Assembly (NCBI RefSeq): GCF_000519085.1
Contig: NZ_KI912577.1
Span: forward strand, 3,280,035 to 3,344,034
Source: Methylobacterium sp. 10
GTDB taxonomy: Bacteria > Pseudomonadota > Alphaproteobacteria > Rhizobiales > Beijerinckiaceae
Length of the DNA stretch: 64,000 nt
Direction: 5' to 3'
Under the pieces are notes generated by a model. The model was given only the letters and a program-made list of their open reading frames with translations, did no database searches and was not told the origin of the DNA. The translations under genes were made by a program, and so were the position numbers. Of the stretch, positions 1-9,612 are shown in pieces (positions within the stretch are counted from its first letter, which is position 1; every line of letters starts with the position of its first letter).

Positions 1-1
1 C

Positions 2-640
2 CAGGTGGACGATTACCTGAACTTCCTCGAGAAGTTCCCCGGGCAGGAACCGGCGCAGCAGCTCGGCAACCCGGTCTGGCACCTGCATGCGGGCCATCCG
101 CCGGCAGCCGAAGCCGTGGGCAAGGGCGGCTCGCTGAACTTCGCCATGCTGCTCAACCTCGCGGCGGTCGCCAATACCGAGGACCCGGCGGTGCTGTGGG
201 GCTTCATCCGCCGCTACGACCCGGAGATCGGGCCGCAGACCCATCCGGTCCTCGACAAGCTGGTGGGCCACGCGCTCGCCTATTTCCGAGATCTGGTGCG
301 TCCGGCGAAAACCTACCGCGCGGCGACGGAGGAGGAGAGGGTGGCGCTCGCCGACCTGTCGCAGACGCTGGACGCCCATGAGGGCTCCACCGATCCGGAG
401 GGGCTGCAGGCCATCGTCTACGAAGTCGGGCGCAGGCACTTCCCCGACCTGTCCGGCAAGGCCAAGAGCCCGGACGGCCGACCCGGCGTGTCGCAGGCCT
501 GGTTCACCACCATCTACAACGTGCTGTTCGGCGAGGCGCGCGGACCGCGCTTCGGCTCGTTCATCGCGCTCTACGGCGTGGCGGAGACGCAAGCGCTGAT
601 CGAAAAGGCCCTGTCCGGCGCGTTCGTGCCGACGCCTTGA
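2..640 (+). CDS. lysS: Lysine--tRNA ligase, class I (C-terminal part, cut by window start)
   Basis: This is the last 212 residues of a class I (archaeal-type) lysyl-tRNA synthetase, which charges tRNA-Lys with lysine in the cytoplasm. The reading frame is already open at base 2, so the catalytic Rossmann domain lies outside the window. What remains is the helical anticodon-binding C-terminus. It ends with the block GPRFGSFIALYG (about residues 180-191 of the visible part), which is typical of the family. Class I LysRS replaces the usual class II enzyme in many Alphaproteobacteria. The GTG at base 5 is only an internal codon and not the start. Confidence 0.88.
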   Translation, partial: QVDDYLNFLEKFPGQEPAQQLGNPVWHLHAGHPPAAEAVGKGGSLNFAMLLNLAAVANTEDPAVLWGFIRRYDPEIGPQTHPVLDKLVGHALAYFRDLVRPAKTYRAATEEERVALADLSQTLDAHEGSTDPEGLQAIVYEVGRRHFPDLSGKAKSPDGRPGVSQAWFTTIYNVLFGEARGPRFGSFIALYGVAETQALIEKALSGAFVPTP

Positions 641-697
641 TACTCCCCGGGCTTAAACTCGTCGCAAGATCAAAGCGACATCTTTCCCCCGTCACCC

Positions 698-811
698 CCT
701 CATCCTGAGGTGCCGGAGCGTAGCGGAGGCCTCGAAGGAGGCCTCCAATGAGAACTGAGATCTCTGGACGTCTCCTTCGAGGCCCGCTTTCGCGGGCGCA
801 TCAGGATGAGG
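698..811. repeat. Palindromic intergenic repeat (REP-like)
   Basis: The element begins with cctcatcctgagg (698-710) and ends with catcaggatgagg (799-811), near-perfect inverted copies. Internal complementary parts include cctcgaaggag near 730 and ctccttcgagg near 772-782, so the whole unit can fold into a long hairpin. It lies between lysS and the convergent SDR pseudogene and holds no gene. Elements with these arms are common in intergenic DNA of Methylobacterium and relatives; that comes from general knowledge, and no second copy with these arms was noticed in this window. Confidence 0.7.
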
Positions 812-877
812 CCGCGAATGGGAGAGGCGGACCTTCTGTTTACTACCCTTCGCTCAGAGCCTGGGAGTTCCGTCTCC

Positions 878-1737
878 CTATTCCTCCCGTCCGAGCTGGC
901 GCAGGCTCAACGCCCAGACCCGTTCCTGTAGGTCTCGGTCCCCGCCCGCCGCCGATGTCGGGACGGGGCGGCACTTCGAGAAGTACAGGCCGCTGACGCC
1001 GTCCACCTCCGGCGAGGTCGCCAGATGCAGGGAGGTCGCCGCACCGTCTGCGGGATTGCTGAGGAAGGGCCGGATGAGCGACCAGCCGACGCCGAACCAT
1101 CCCCCGGTGCCGCCGGCAAACCCGCTGGCGATCACGCCGGGATGGAGGGAATTCGCGGTGATCCCGGTGCCGGCGAGGCGCCGGGAAAGGGCGGCGGTGA
1201 ACAGCACATTGCCGAGCTTGGCCTGGGAATAGGCCTTCAGAGCCCCGTAACGGCGCGCCCCGTCGATATCCCGAGATCGATCCGGCCACGCTTATGCGCC
1301 ATCGAGGCGACGTTGACGATGCGGGCGGGCGCACTCGCCTTCATCAGGCCGAGGAGTTCCAGGGTCAGCTGCATGTAGGCGAGGTGGTCGAGCGCCCAGG
1401 TGCGCTCCAGACCATCCACGGTAAGGTACCGGGCATCGAAGATGGCGCCGGCATTGTTCACGAGCACGTCGAGGCGGGGGTAAAGCGCGCGCACCTCGGC
1501 AGCGAGGCGCCGGATCTCCGCCTGCGAGGACAGGTCCGCGAGGAACACGTCGATCACGGCGCCCGGTACGGCGGCGCGGATGCGGGACGCCGTCTCGTCG
1601 GTGCGACCGGCATCCCGACCGACAATCCCGATACGGCCCCCCGCCCGTGCCAGACCCAGGGCCGTCTCGTGGCCGATGCCCGAGGTGGCGCCGGTCACGA
1701 GACACATCTTGCCGGGGATGGGTGCGGCGTTCGCCAT
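878..1737 (-). pseudogene. Short-chain dehydrogenase/reductase, retinol-dehydrogenase-like, frameshifted
   Basis: The N-terminal frame (1737 down to about 1270) has the NAD(P)-binding TGATSGIG motif at about residues 16-23 and NNAG near 90. It then runs out of frame and stops at 1237. The C-terminal half continues in another frame from about 1268 to 878, reading GARRYGALKAYSQAKLGN, which contains the catalytic YxxxK. A single missing base near 1270 accounts for the break: adding one base gives a 286-residue protein of normal SDR length. The start is the ATG at 1737 rather than the GTG at 1746. The lesion is either a real mutation or a base-calling error. Confidence 0.8.
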
Positions 1738-1783
1738 GGACGTCACGAACTCCCCCAGCCCCGGTCAACGATCGGAAGACCGC

Positions 1784-1963
1784 TCAGAAGACCGCCTGGC
1801 CGACCGCCAGGGCGAGCACCACGATCACGATGGCGATCACCAGGAACACACCGAACAGGATGCGCGACAGGGAGCGCGCGCCCGAGGCGATGCCGGTGAA
1901 GCCGAGGCCGCCCGCCAGGAGCGAGATGACGAAACAGATGAGGGCCCATTTGAGAAGGGTCAT
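1784..1963 (-). CDS. DUF1328 (UPF0391) small membrane protein
   Basis: A 59-residue protein beginning [19 protein letters not shown] and ending LAVGQAVF. It has two hydrophobic segments (about residues 4-24 and 34-55) separated by a short basic loop with the conserved pattern [16 protein letters not shown]. That is the signature of the DUF1328/UPF0391 family, tiny inner-membrane proteins of unknown function common in Proteobacteria and often stress-induced. It lies just upstream of the SDR pseudogene on the same strand, with 46 bases between them. Confidence 0.85.
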   Translation of the reverse strand: MTLLKWALICFVISLLAGGLGFTGIASGARSLSRILFGVFLVIAIVIVVLALAVGQAVF

Positions 1964-2011
1964 ACGCGCAAAACTCCAGCGTGCGGAACGACCGATAACC
2001 CTCCTGCCAGG

Positions 2012-3382
2012 TCAAGCGTTCCGCTCAAGCTTGTGCGGCGTCGCGATGACGGGCGCGGCATCGGTTTCGGCCTTCTCCAGAATGGTGGCGGCCAGGGCGT
2101 GGTAGAGCCCTTCGCGGCAGATCAGCTTGGAGACGGCGTCGGCGATGAGGGCGGTGACCATGAGCGGGATCATCATCGCGTGGTCCTGGGTCATCTCGGT
2201 GACGATGACGAAAGCGGTGATCGGCGCCTGCAGCGCGCCGGTGAGGTAGGCGGTCATGCCGATCAGCACCAGGGCGCCGATGGGCACGTCCGCGAACAGG
2301 CCGTGCAGCCAGACGCCCATGCCCGCCCCGACGCTGAGGGAGGGGGCGAACAGGCCGCCGGGAATGCCGCTGATGGAGGAGAACACCGTCGCCAGGAACT
2401 TCAGCGGGGCATAGGCCGGATGCCCGGTATCGGTGCCGTGGAGCATGGCGCGGGCCTCCTCGTAGCCGGTGCCGTAGACCGTGCCGCCGGAGGCGAGACC
2501 GCAGAGGGCGACGCCGAGCCCGCAGAGGGCGCCGAAGACGATAGGGTGGCGGCGGATAGCGCCGCCGATCCGCCCCGGCAGCCCCCTGGCGAAGAGGAGG
2601 GTGACGCGGCCGAACACGCCGCCCGCGATGCCCCCGAGCACGCCGAGGATCGCCACCGCGAGCCAGCCCGGCCCGAAGGGTAGGGCGGCCTTGGTGGTGC
2701 CGAAATAGGTGTAGTCGCCCTGGATCGCCAGCGCGGTCAGCCCGGCCGCGATCACGGTGGCGACGATGAGGCCGCTGGTACGCGCCTCGTAGGTCCGGCT
2801 CAGTTCCTCGATGCCGAAGACGATGCCGGCGATGGGAGTATTGAAGGCGGCGGCGACGCCCGCCGCCCCGCCGGCGAGGATGACGCCCGGCAGGCGTTCC
2901 GCGTCGAGCCGGCCAACAGCGGCCATGATCGCGGCGCCGACCTGAACGGTCGGCCCCTCCCGCCCCGTCGACGCGCCGCAGACGAGCCCCAGCGTCATGA
3001 CCAGGATCTTACCGAACGCCGTCCTGAGGGACACCAGGGCATTGCGGATCGCCGGATCCTCCGTATGGCGCGCCGCGATCACCTGGGGGATCCCGGAGCC
3101 TTGTGAGTTCGGAAACACCCGGAGGGAGAGCAGGATCGCGATGGCGAAGCCCAGCGGCGTCAGCACCAGGGCGACGAGGGGGGAGGGCGAGACGATCCAG
3201 CGGAACACCACATGCGCGAAGTCCGCGAGCTTGGCCATCGCCACGGCGGCAAGCCCGACGCAGAGGCCTCCGAGCAGGAACAGCAAGCGCTGCCGCCACA
3301 GCGGCGCTGCATCGGCGGCGGCACCGCGCAGGCGGTCCAGTGGCTTGCGCGGCGGAAAGGAAGTGGGAGCGGGTTCAAGCAT
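2012..3382 (-). CDS. ClC-family chloride channel/transporter
   Basis: A 456-residue polytopic membrane protein of the ClC family, which moves chloride either as a channel or as a Cl-/H+ exchanger. The selectivity-filter motifs are present in order: GSGIP (residues 95-99), GREGP (140-144, with gating Glu142), an AAFNTPIAGIVFGIEE stretch containing the candidate proton-pathway glutamate, and GGLFAPSL in the C-terminal half. There is no C-terminal CBS domain pair, as in short bacterial ClCs. It is transcribed alone; the gap to the photolyase upstream holds a palindromic repeat. Whether it is a channel or an exchanger cannot be settled here. Confidence 0.9.
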   Translation of the reverse strand: MLEPAPTSFPPRKPLDRLRGAAADAAPLWRQRLLFLLGGLCVGLAAVAMAKLADFAHVVFRWIVSPSPLVALVLTPLGFAIAILLSLRVFPNSQGSGIPQVIAARHTEDPAIRNALVSLRTAFGKILVMTLGLVCGASTGREGPTVQVGAAIMAAVGRLDAERLPGVILAGGAAGVAAAFNTPIAGIVFGIEELSRTYEARTSGLIVATVIAAGLTALAIQGDYTYFGTTKAALPFGPGWLAVAILGVLGGIAGGVFGRVTLLFARGLPGRIGGAIRRHPIVFGALCGLGVALCGLASGGTVYGTGYEEARAMLHGTDTGHPAYAPLKFLATVFSSISGIPGGLFAPSLSVGAGMGVWLHGLFADVPIGALVLIGMTAYLTGALQAPITAFVIVTEMTQDHAMMIPLMVTALIADAVSKLICREGLYHALAATILEKAETDAAPVIATPHKLERNA

Positions 3383-3442
3383 GATCGCCGGCCTGCGCGG
3401 GCGGTCGATCGTCGGATGGGCGACAAGTCCGTGAACCGACCT

Positions 3443-3556
3443 CGTCTTTCCGGGCCTGCGGAGCAGAACCCGGAATCCAGAAACAGAGGTCGATGTTCAT
3501 TCTACTCCACCGGCGGTCCTGGATTCCGGGCTCGCCCCTGGCGCCCCGGAAAGACG
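3443..3556. repeat. Long palindromic intergenic repeat
   Basis: Outer arms cgtctttccggg (3443-3454) and cccggaaagacg (3545-3556) are exact inverted complements. Inner arms cccggaatccag (3469-3480) and ctggattccggg (3519-3530) are also exact complements. The unit can therefore extrude as a cruciform or form a long RNA hairpin. It fills most of the gap between the ClC gene and the photolyase gene and contains no gene. It differs in sequence from the repeats at 698-811 and 29481-29642. Confidence 0.75.
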
Positions 3557-3672
3557 GGAAGGATCACGAGAACGTACGGCGCATGTGCCGGCACGACATG
3601 AAGGCCCGACGACACTCACCGAGCAAGGACACTTGCCAAACAAGGCCCGTGACGCAAGGCGCGTACCGCCCC

Positions 3673-5091
3673 TCAGCTCTTCTTGCGCGGCGTCTTTCCC
3701 GCCTTCTCCTCGGCTTGGCAGAGTTCGCCGACGGTCTTGAGATAGGCCTTGGCGTCGAATTTCCGGAGCGAGTTCTCGCTCTGGTAGCGTACCGTCCCGA
3801 AGATCGGACGGCGCGCCCAGGGGCGGTCGTGCAGGCCGTAGACCCAGGCGACGTTGGTGAAGGAGTTCGCGTCGCGCCCGTCGAGGAAGTAGCGGTTGTT
3901 GAGGCGCAGGGTGCGCTTGAACCCTTCCTCCGCGCTCGGGGACCATTCGAGGATCTTCTTGCCCCAGTACATGCGCAGGTGGTTGTGCATGTAGCCGGTC
4001 ACCCGCATCTCGGCCTGGGCGGCGTTCCAGTATTCGTCGTGGGTCTTGCCCTCGGCGAGTTCGGCCTCGGTGTAGAGGTGCGGGCGTTCGTCATCGGCGT
4101 GCTCGGCCAGGGCTTTGCGCGCCCAGTCCGGCACCGCGTGCTGGAAACTGTCGTAGTGCTCGGTGTTGTGGACATGATTCATGGCGAGCTCACGCCGCAC
4201 GACGAGTTCCTCGAGATAGGAGGCTTTGTCCTCCGAGGCGCCCGCCTTCGACGCCCTCACGGCGAGGGCGATCTCCACGGGGGAGATCTGCCCGAAATGC
4301 AGGTAGGGGCTCATATGCGAGGCGGCCCCCGCTTCGGGCCGGTTGCGGTCGCTGCCATAGGAACGGAACGGCCCGGCGAGGTAAGCCTTCAGGCGTCGGC
4401 GCGCCTCCGTCTCGCCGCCGGTGAAGCGCGTCACCGGAGCGACCTCGCGGTCGAGGCTCATTCCGACCAACACCGCCTCCGGGTCCGAGACGTCGATCTC
4501 GCTCTTCGGCAGCCCGCGCCCGGCCTTGTGCTTCACGGTCCTGGGTTTGAGTTCTTCCACATACTCGTCGAGGAGCTTCAGGATCTTGGGACGCAGAGTG
4601 CGGGCCGCGTATTCGTGCTTGGGCGAAGCGGCCTCCACCGGCACCACCACGTCCCCTTCCACCTGGACGACGCGGGTCTTCACCGCCTCGACGATCTCGC
4701 CGTACCAGCGCTTCTGGATGGCGAGGTAGCCACGATCGAGGACGAGGAGCGCTGCCTTGTCCGAAAGGTCGATGGCGATCTCGGCCGGCGACGCCTTGCG
4801 CATCACGACATGGATCCCGCGCTCCTCAAGTCCCGCCTTTGCATCGGCGAGCCCCTGCAGCAGGAAGGCATAGTGGCGCGCATTGGCCTCGGGAAACCCA
4901 TTCGCACCATCGAGCAGCCCGAAACACGCCACTACGGGGAGACCGAGCCGGTTCGCCTCCTCGATGGCGAGTTCCAGGGCCGGGTTGAAATGAGCGCGGT
5001 TCGCCTGTTGCAGCAGATAGAGGACGTAGGAGCCGCCCGCATCCGGTTCGAGGTCGTTGAGCGACCGAACCCGCTTCGCCTGTATCGCCAT
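3673..5091 (-). CDS. phr: Class II deoxyribodipyrimidine photolyase
   Basis: A 472-residue flavoprotein that uses blue light to split cyclobutane pyrimidine dimers in DNA. The N-terminal alpha/beta domain starts at YVLYLLQQANRAHFNPALE and contains the AARTLRPKI block. The C-terminal FAD domain has YLHFGQISPVEIAL, then RRELAMN, then MRVTGYMHNHLRMYWGKKI, and ends with ARRPIFGTVRYQS. These blocks are typical of class II (eukaryote-like) photolyases rather than class I PhrB. The stop is followed within 290 bases by the ClC gene on the same strand. A light-exposed lifestyle would fit, but that is inference. Confidence 0.92.
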   Translation of the reverse strand: MAIQAKRVRSLNDLEPDAGGSYVLYLLQQANRAHFNPALELAIEEANRLGLPVVACFGLLDGANGFPEANARHYAFLLQGLADAKAGLEERGIHVVMRKASPAEIAIDLSDKAALLVLDRGYLAIQKRWYGEIVEAVKTRVVQVEGDVVVPVEAASPKHEYAARTLRPKILKLLDEYVEELKPRTVKHKAGRGLPKSEIDVSDPEAVLVGMSLDREVAPVTRFTGGETEARRRLKAYLAGPFRSYGSDRNRPEAGAASHMSPYLHFGQISPVEIALAVRASKAGASEDKASYLEELVVRRELAMNHVHNTEHYDSFQHAVPDWARKALAEHADDERPHLYTEAELAEGKTHDEYWNAAQAEMRVTGYMHNHLRMYWGKKILEWSPSAEEGFKRTLRLNNRYFLDGRDANSFTNVAWVYGLHDRPWARRPIFGTVRYQSENSLRKFDAKAYLKTVGELCQAEEKAGKTPRKKS

Positions 5092-5410
5092 CGTGTTAGA
5101 TCGCCCCGTCGCCGTCGAAGTTTATGCCCCCGCCAGGCGGGAATCAGGAATTATCGATCTCGAAAGCCCGTCGTCAGGGAGACGACTGCACCAGAATTCG
5201 CGACCGCTCGGGTAATGCAGATAGGGCGTCTCACGTCGCGGTCATTGCCTCCGGCGGCGCCGGCGAGCCGAAAGACTGAGCTGATCTTGCCCCGCGACAT
5301 TTACGACACAGACGGATTACGAAGTGCGGCGTCACACGAAAAGACAGGGCGCCGTTGCACGAACGACCTTGCAATTCCATGTGGGACGCTCAGATTGTGC
5401 ATTGCGGGAA

Positions 5411-5491
5411 CGCGATGGCGTCGCGGTCCTGCTGCCCTTCTTGGGCGTTTCCTCCCTAGACTTCGGGCCGCTCTTCGGAGCGGCCTTTTTT
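5411..5491 (+). ncRNA. Probable trans-acting small RNA, MmgR/suhB (alpha-r8)-like
   Basis: This gene-free stretch has the layout of a small RNA. It has a 5' hairpin cgcga-tggcg-tcgcg (5411-5425), a single-stranded stretch with the decamer TTTCCTCCCT (5448-5457), and a perfect 8-bp terminator hairpin with a TTCG loop and a T-tract (5466-5491). A TTTCCTCCCT anti-Shine-Dalgarno-like segment just before the terminator is the hallmark I recall for the alphaproteobacterial MmgR/suhB family. A weak promoter candidate is cttgca at 5368-5373 with gattgt about 18 bases later. Both flanking genes are on the minus strand, so the plus-strand terminator does not belong to either. Family assignment is from memory; the 5' end is a guess. 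Confidence 0.6.
5466..5491 (+). terminator. Intrinsic terminator of the small RNA
   Basis: The stem ggccgctc / gagcggcc (8 bp, all paired) encloses a ttcg tetraloop and is followed directly by six T residues. On the minus strand the stem is preceded, not followed, by the homopolymer, so it terminates plus-strand transcription only. Confidence 0.9.
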
Positions 5492-5530
5492 CTGGCCGGA
5501 GCCACGCAGTGCCTGTAAGCCACGCGATGC

Positions 5531-6628
<1,098 letters not shown>

Positions 6629-6738
6629 GGAATCTCGCTTCACCGGTCTCTCGGTTCGTTCACGAACGAGGCAGGAGGCAAATCGATCCGATCATTCCCC
6701 CCGCGCACCGTCCCTTCCTCCTCGCCCGCCCGACCGTG

Positions 6739-7920
6739 TCAGGGAGGAGGAGCATAGGTGAACGTGCCGTCCTTCCAGACATAGAGCACGTAGCCCTGCG
6801 CGGTGACATCGCCCTTGCCGTCGAATCCCACCGGGCCGAGGACGAGGTCGAAACGCTCCGTGTGCAGGGCGGAGGCGATGCGCCTCGCATCCGTGCTGCG
6901 GGCGAAGTTGCCTGCCTCCACGAGGGCCTGAAGGGCGGCGTAGCCGTAGATCGTCGAGCCCTCCACGTCGCCGCCCTCGGCCTTCAGCGCCTGCACCACG
7001 GCAGCCGCCTCGGGCTTGCGGCGCGGATCGAGATAGAAGGTCATCAGCACGCCGTTGCTTGCCGGTCCCGCCGCGGTAGCGAAATCCTGCGTGGCAATGG
7101 CGGAAGTGCCGAACCATTGCGGCCGGAAGCCCCGCTCCGCCGAGATCCGCACGAGGCGCCCCATCTCCTGGGCGTCACCACCGTAATAGGCCACGGCGAT
7201 GCCCACATCCTTCAACCGGTCGGCGAGGGCCGCGTCGTCAGCGTCGCTGGCGACGAAGGCCGTGGCCAGGGCCTCGTTGATGCCGATCCGGTTGAGATTG
7301 TCCTTGGTGGCGGCGGCCAGTGCTCGCGAACCGGGACTCTGATCGTTCAGGATGGCGATCTTCCTGTCGCGGAAGCGCTCGGCGAGCACGGTGGCGGAAA
7401 GCTTGGCCTGATCGTCGTCGCGCCCGCAGACCCGGAAGACGTTCGGCAGGCCGCGATCGGTGAGCTTCGCGGCGACGGAGGCGGCGGTGACCATGGTCAT
7501 GCCGTTGGCGGCATAGACTTCCGAGGCGGCAAGCGAGGCATTGGAGCAGACATGGCCGACGACGAGGCGCACGTCGCTCAGGGCGTAGTGCTTGGCCACC
7601 GCCACGGCCTTGTTGGAATCGCAGGCATCGTCCTGCACGTCGAGCTGGATGGTCTGGCCGGCGAGGCCGCCCTTGGCATTGGCGTCCCGCACCGCGGCCC
7701 GGACGCCGCGAAGGACCTGCTCGCCGACGGCGACATAGGCGCCCGATTGCGGTACCGCCACGCCGACCGTCACATCGGCTCGAGCGAAGGAAACGACGGA
7801 GAAGACGGCCAGAAATCCGGAAGCGACCATGCTCGGTGCGCCGATCGCCCGCCCCAGCAGGGCCTTACGAACGACCCCGCTCGCCGGCCCGAAAAAGCGG
7901 GCCACCCGTCTCATCCTCAT
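6739..7920 (-). CDS. Branched-chain amino acid-type ABC substrate-binding protein, orphan
   Basis: A periplasmic type I binding protein of 393 residues (Peripla_BP_6, LivK-like). The ATG at 7920 is followed by a basic n-region and a hydrophobic signal segment ending near SFARA. The mature part opens with VTVGVAVPQSGAYVAVGEQ and contains VRLVVGHVCSNAS and VFRVCGRDDDQA, the usual landmarks of the fold. It is clearly related to the livK product at 29657-30778 but has no permease or ATPase genes beside it. It may share the Liv transporter or serve a lost one. Frame extends upstream to 8070, but those residues look non-coding. Confidence 0.85.
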   Translation of the reverse strand: MRMRRVARFFGPASGVVRKALLGRAIGAPSMVASGFLAVFSVVSFARADVTVGVAVPQSGAYVAVGEQVLRGVRAAVRDANAKGGLAGQTIQLDVQDDACDSNKAVAVAKHYALSDVRLVVGHVCSNASLAASEVYAANGMTMVTAASVAAKLTDRGLPNVFRVCGRDDDQAKLSATVLAERFRDRKIAILNDQSPGSRALAAATKDNLNRIGINEALATAFVASDADDAALADRLKDVGIAVAYYGGDAQEMGRLVRISAERGFRPQWFGTSAIATQDFATAAGPASNGVLMTFYLDPRRKPEAAAVVQALKAEGGDVEGSTIYGYAALQALVEAGNFARSTDARRIASALHTERFDLVLGPVGFDGKGDVTAQGYVLYVWKDGTFTYAPPP

Positions 7921-8108
7921 GTCGCCCCGCCCCAACTCCCGTCCGGCCCACTGAAAGACAAGCGAGCCCCGCGAGTGACCCCAAGGCACCCGTGGCATCG
8001 CGGATGCCGTGCGGCAAGGCCGACGAGAACGCAAGTACCCCGACCTGTCCGCCCGAGCCGGCGCCCTCATCGAAGGGCCTATCCCGATCCGTGACGATCG
8101 GGGCGGAT

Positions 8109-9278
8109 TCAGTCAAACGCGCTCCCGACGCGCACGCCGGTCGTGATCGGCTGGGCTGCGGCGGCGAAGACGGAAAGGACCTTCTTGATCTCGGTGAACG
8201 GCGCGTTCGAGACGTAGATCATGTCGCGGTTGCGCATGCGGAACGCCTGGGTGAGGAACAGGCTGTTGGGGTCGCGCATGTCGACGCGATAGACCACCGG
8301 CACCAGCGGCGTGCCGAGAAGCGGACTTCCGGGCTTGAGGCGCCGCACCACAGCCGCCGGCTCGAAGCGGAAGATGAACGTCCCGGTCGGATCGGCATCG
8401 GCGTCGCGTTGCCCACGCGCCTTGGCCAGCGCTTGCGCCAGGGTGATGCCCTCGGCCTGGAACGGGATTTCGGTCGCTTGACCCAGTGCGCCCACAGCGA
8501 GGAAGGTCTGGGGATCGCGTACCAGGGTGAGATTGTCGTTGGGCCGCAGGTAGATGTTCTCTTTGGGGTTCGACACCACCGTCGTCAGCGGCACCGTCGC
8601 CGTCGTGCCGCCGCGCGAGAGGCGCACGAAGGTCTCGTTCACGGGCGTCTTGACGCCGCCGGCGGTGGCGATGACGTCGAGGAGGCGATCCCCCTGGGTT
8701 CCGAGCGGGACGCGGGCGCCGCCGATGGATTCACCACCGACCGTCACCGATTGCGAGACCGGTCGGATCACGGTGACGATGACCTGGGGCTGGATCGCCT
8801 TGCCGGAGAGTTCGGTCTCGATCAGCGCCTGGACGTCCTGAGTCCGCCGGCCGGCCACTTGGATCCGGCCTGCATAGGGCACCGAGATGGCACCATCGCG
8901 CGAGACGACCTGCTCGGGCAGCTGCGCCGCCTTCGAGCCAGGAGAGAACGAATTGACCGTGAGGGGGCCGGAGAACAGGCCGCCCGAACCCGCCTCGAAC
9001 ACCGAAACGGCGACGGCGTCACCGACACCGATGACCGATTCCGCGGGGGCGCGACGGTCGCCGAAGGACGCGAAGAGGCTATCGAGTGAGCGCCCGCGCA
9101 GGGCCTCGACCACTGCGGAGTTCATGTCGATGAATTCGTAACGGGCGAAGGTCCCCTCGCTCGTCGCCTGATCCGCGCCGTCTACCACGGCCGAGGTCGA
9201 CGGACCGGCGGCGGGCAGGAAGGCGCCGCATCCCGACACCGAAAGCGTGGTGATAAGGACGATAGGCAGAGTGCGCAT
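8109..9278 (-). CDS. Outer-membrane polysaccharide export lipoprotein (Wza/KpsD family)
   Basis: A 389-residue secreted lipoprotein that would form the outer-membrane exit pore for a capsular or exopolysaccharide. From the ATG at 9278 the leader MRTLPIVLITTLSVSGC ends in a lipobox with the acylated cysteine at residue 17. The Poly_export domain follows (IGVGDAVAVSVFE, then ISVPYAGRIQVAGRRTQDVQ), followed by SLBB-type repeats (about 190-330). No glycosyltransferase or Wzc-like kinase gene is visible around it, so it stands apart from any biosynthesis cluster. The longer upstream frame to 9614 lacks a signal and is rejected. Confidence 0.9.
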   Translation of the reverse strand: MRTLPIVLITTLSVSGCGAFLPAAGPSTSAVVDGADQATSEGTFARYEFIDMNSAVVEALRGRSLDSLFASFGDRRAPAESVIGVGDAVAVSVFEAGSGGLFSGPLTVNSFSPGSKAAQLPEQVVSRDGAISVPYAGRIQVAGRRTQDVQALIETELSGKAIQPQVIVTVIRPVSQSVTVGGESIGGARVPLGTQGDRLLDVIATAGGVKTPVNETFVRLSRGGTTATVPLTTVVSNPKENIYLRPNDNLTLVRDPQTFLAVGALGQATEIPFQAEGITLAQALAKARGQRDADADPTGTFIFRFEPAAVVRRLKPGSPLLGTPLVPVVYRVDMRDPNSLFLTQAFRMRNRDMIYVSNAPFTEIKKVLSVFAAAAQPITTGVRVGSAFD

Positions 9279-9612
9279 GCAGTTTCGCCTGTCGGTTTCT
9301 CTCATCCGCTGCCTAAACCAAAGCCACGTCACTGTCCGTGGCGGGCCGGTCACAGTGCCGACCCGACGGGACGCGCGCAACGGATCATCCCCGATACGCA
9401 CATGCAGGACTTCCAGATCTTCTTCACCGCTCCAGACCGAACGGCGCACTCGGCTACTTAGCCGCATAAGCCTCGTTTGGCGGCCGAAACCGCTCGACGG
9501 TGGACGGATCGCCATGCGAATTTCAGGGTCCCGAGCAGGGGGGCACCTGCGAGGACACCCGAGCCAAAGCAGGACGCCTTTGTCTGACACGATCCCCGAA
9601 CGCACTTCCGGC
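9279..9612. other. Divergent intergenic region, no gene seen
   Basis: This 334-base gap lies between the minus-strand export lipoprotein and the plus-strand serine hydrolase. It must hold both promoters, but I see no clear consensus hexamers, operator palindrome or terminator. Open frames crossing it are continuations of the flanking genes and have arginine/serine-rich shadow composition. Confidence 0.5.

Noticed and set aside
1580-2683. Plus-strand open frame of 367 codons
   Set aside because: It is antisense to the ClC gene and to the DUF1328 gene and is made largely of Asp, His, Gly and Arg repeats, typical shadow composition.
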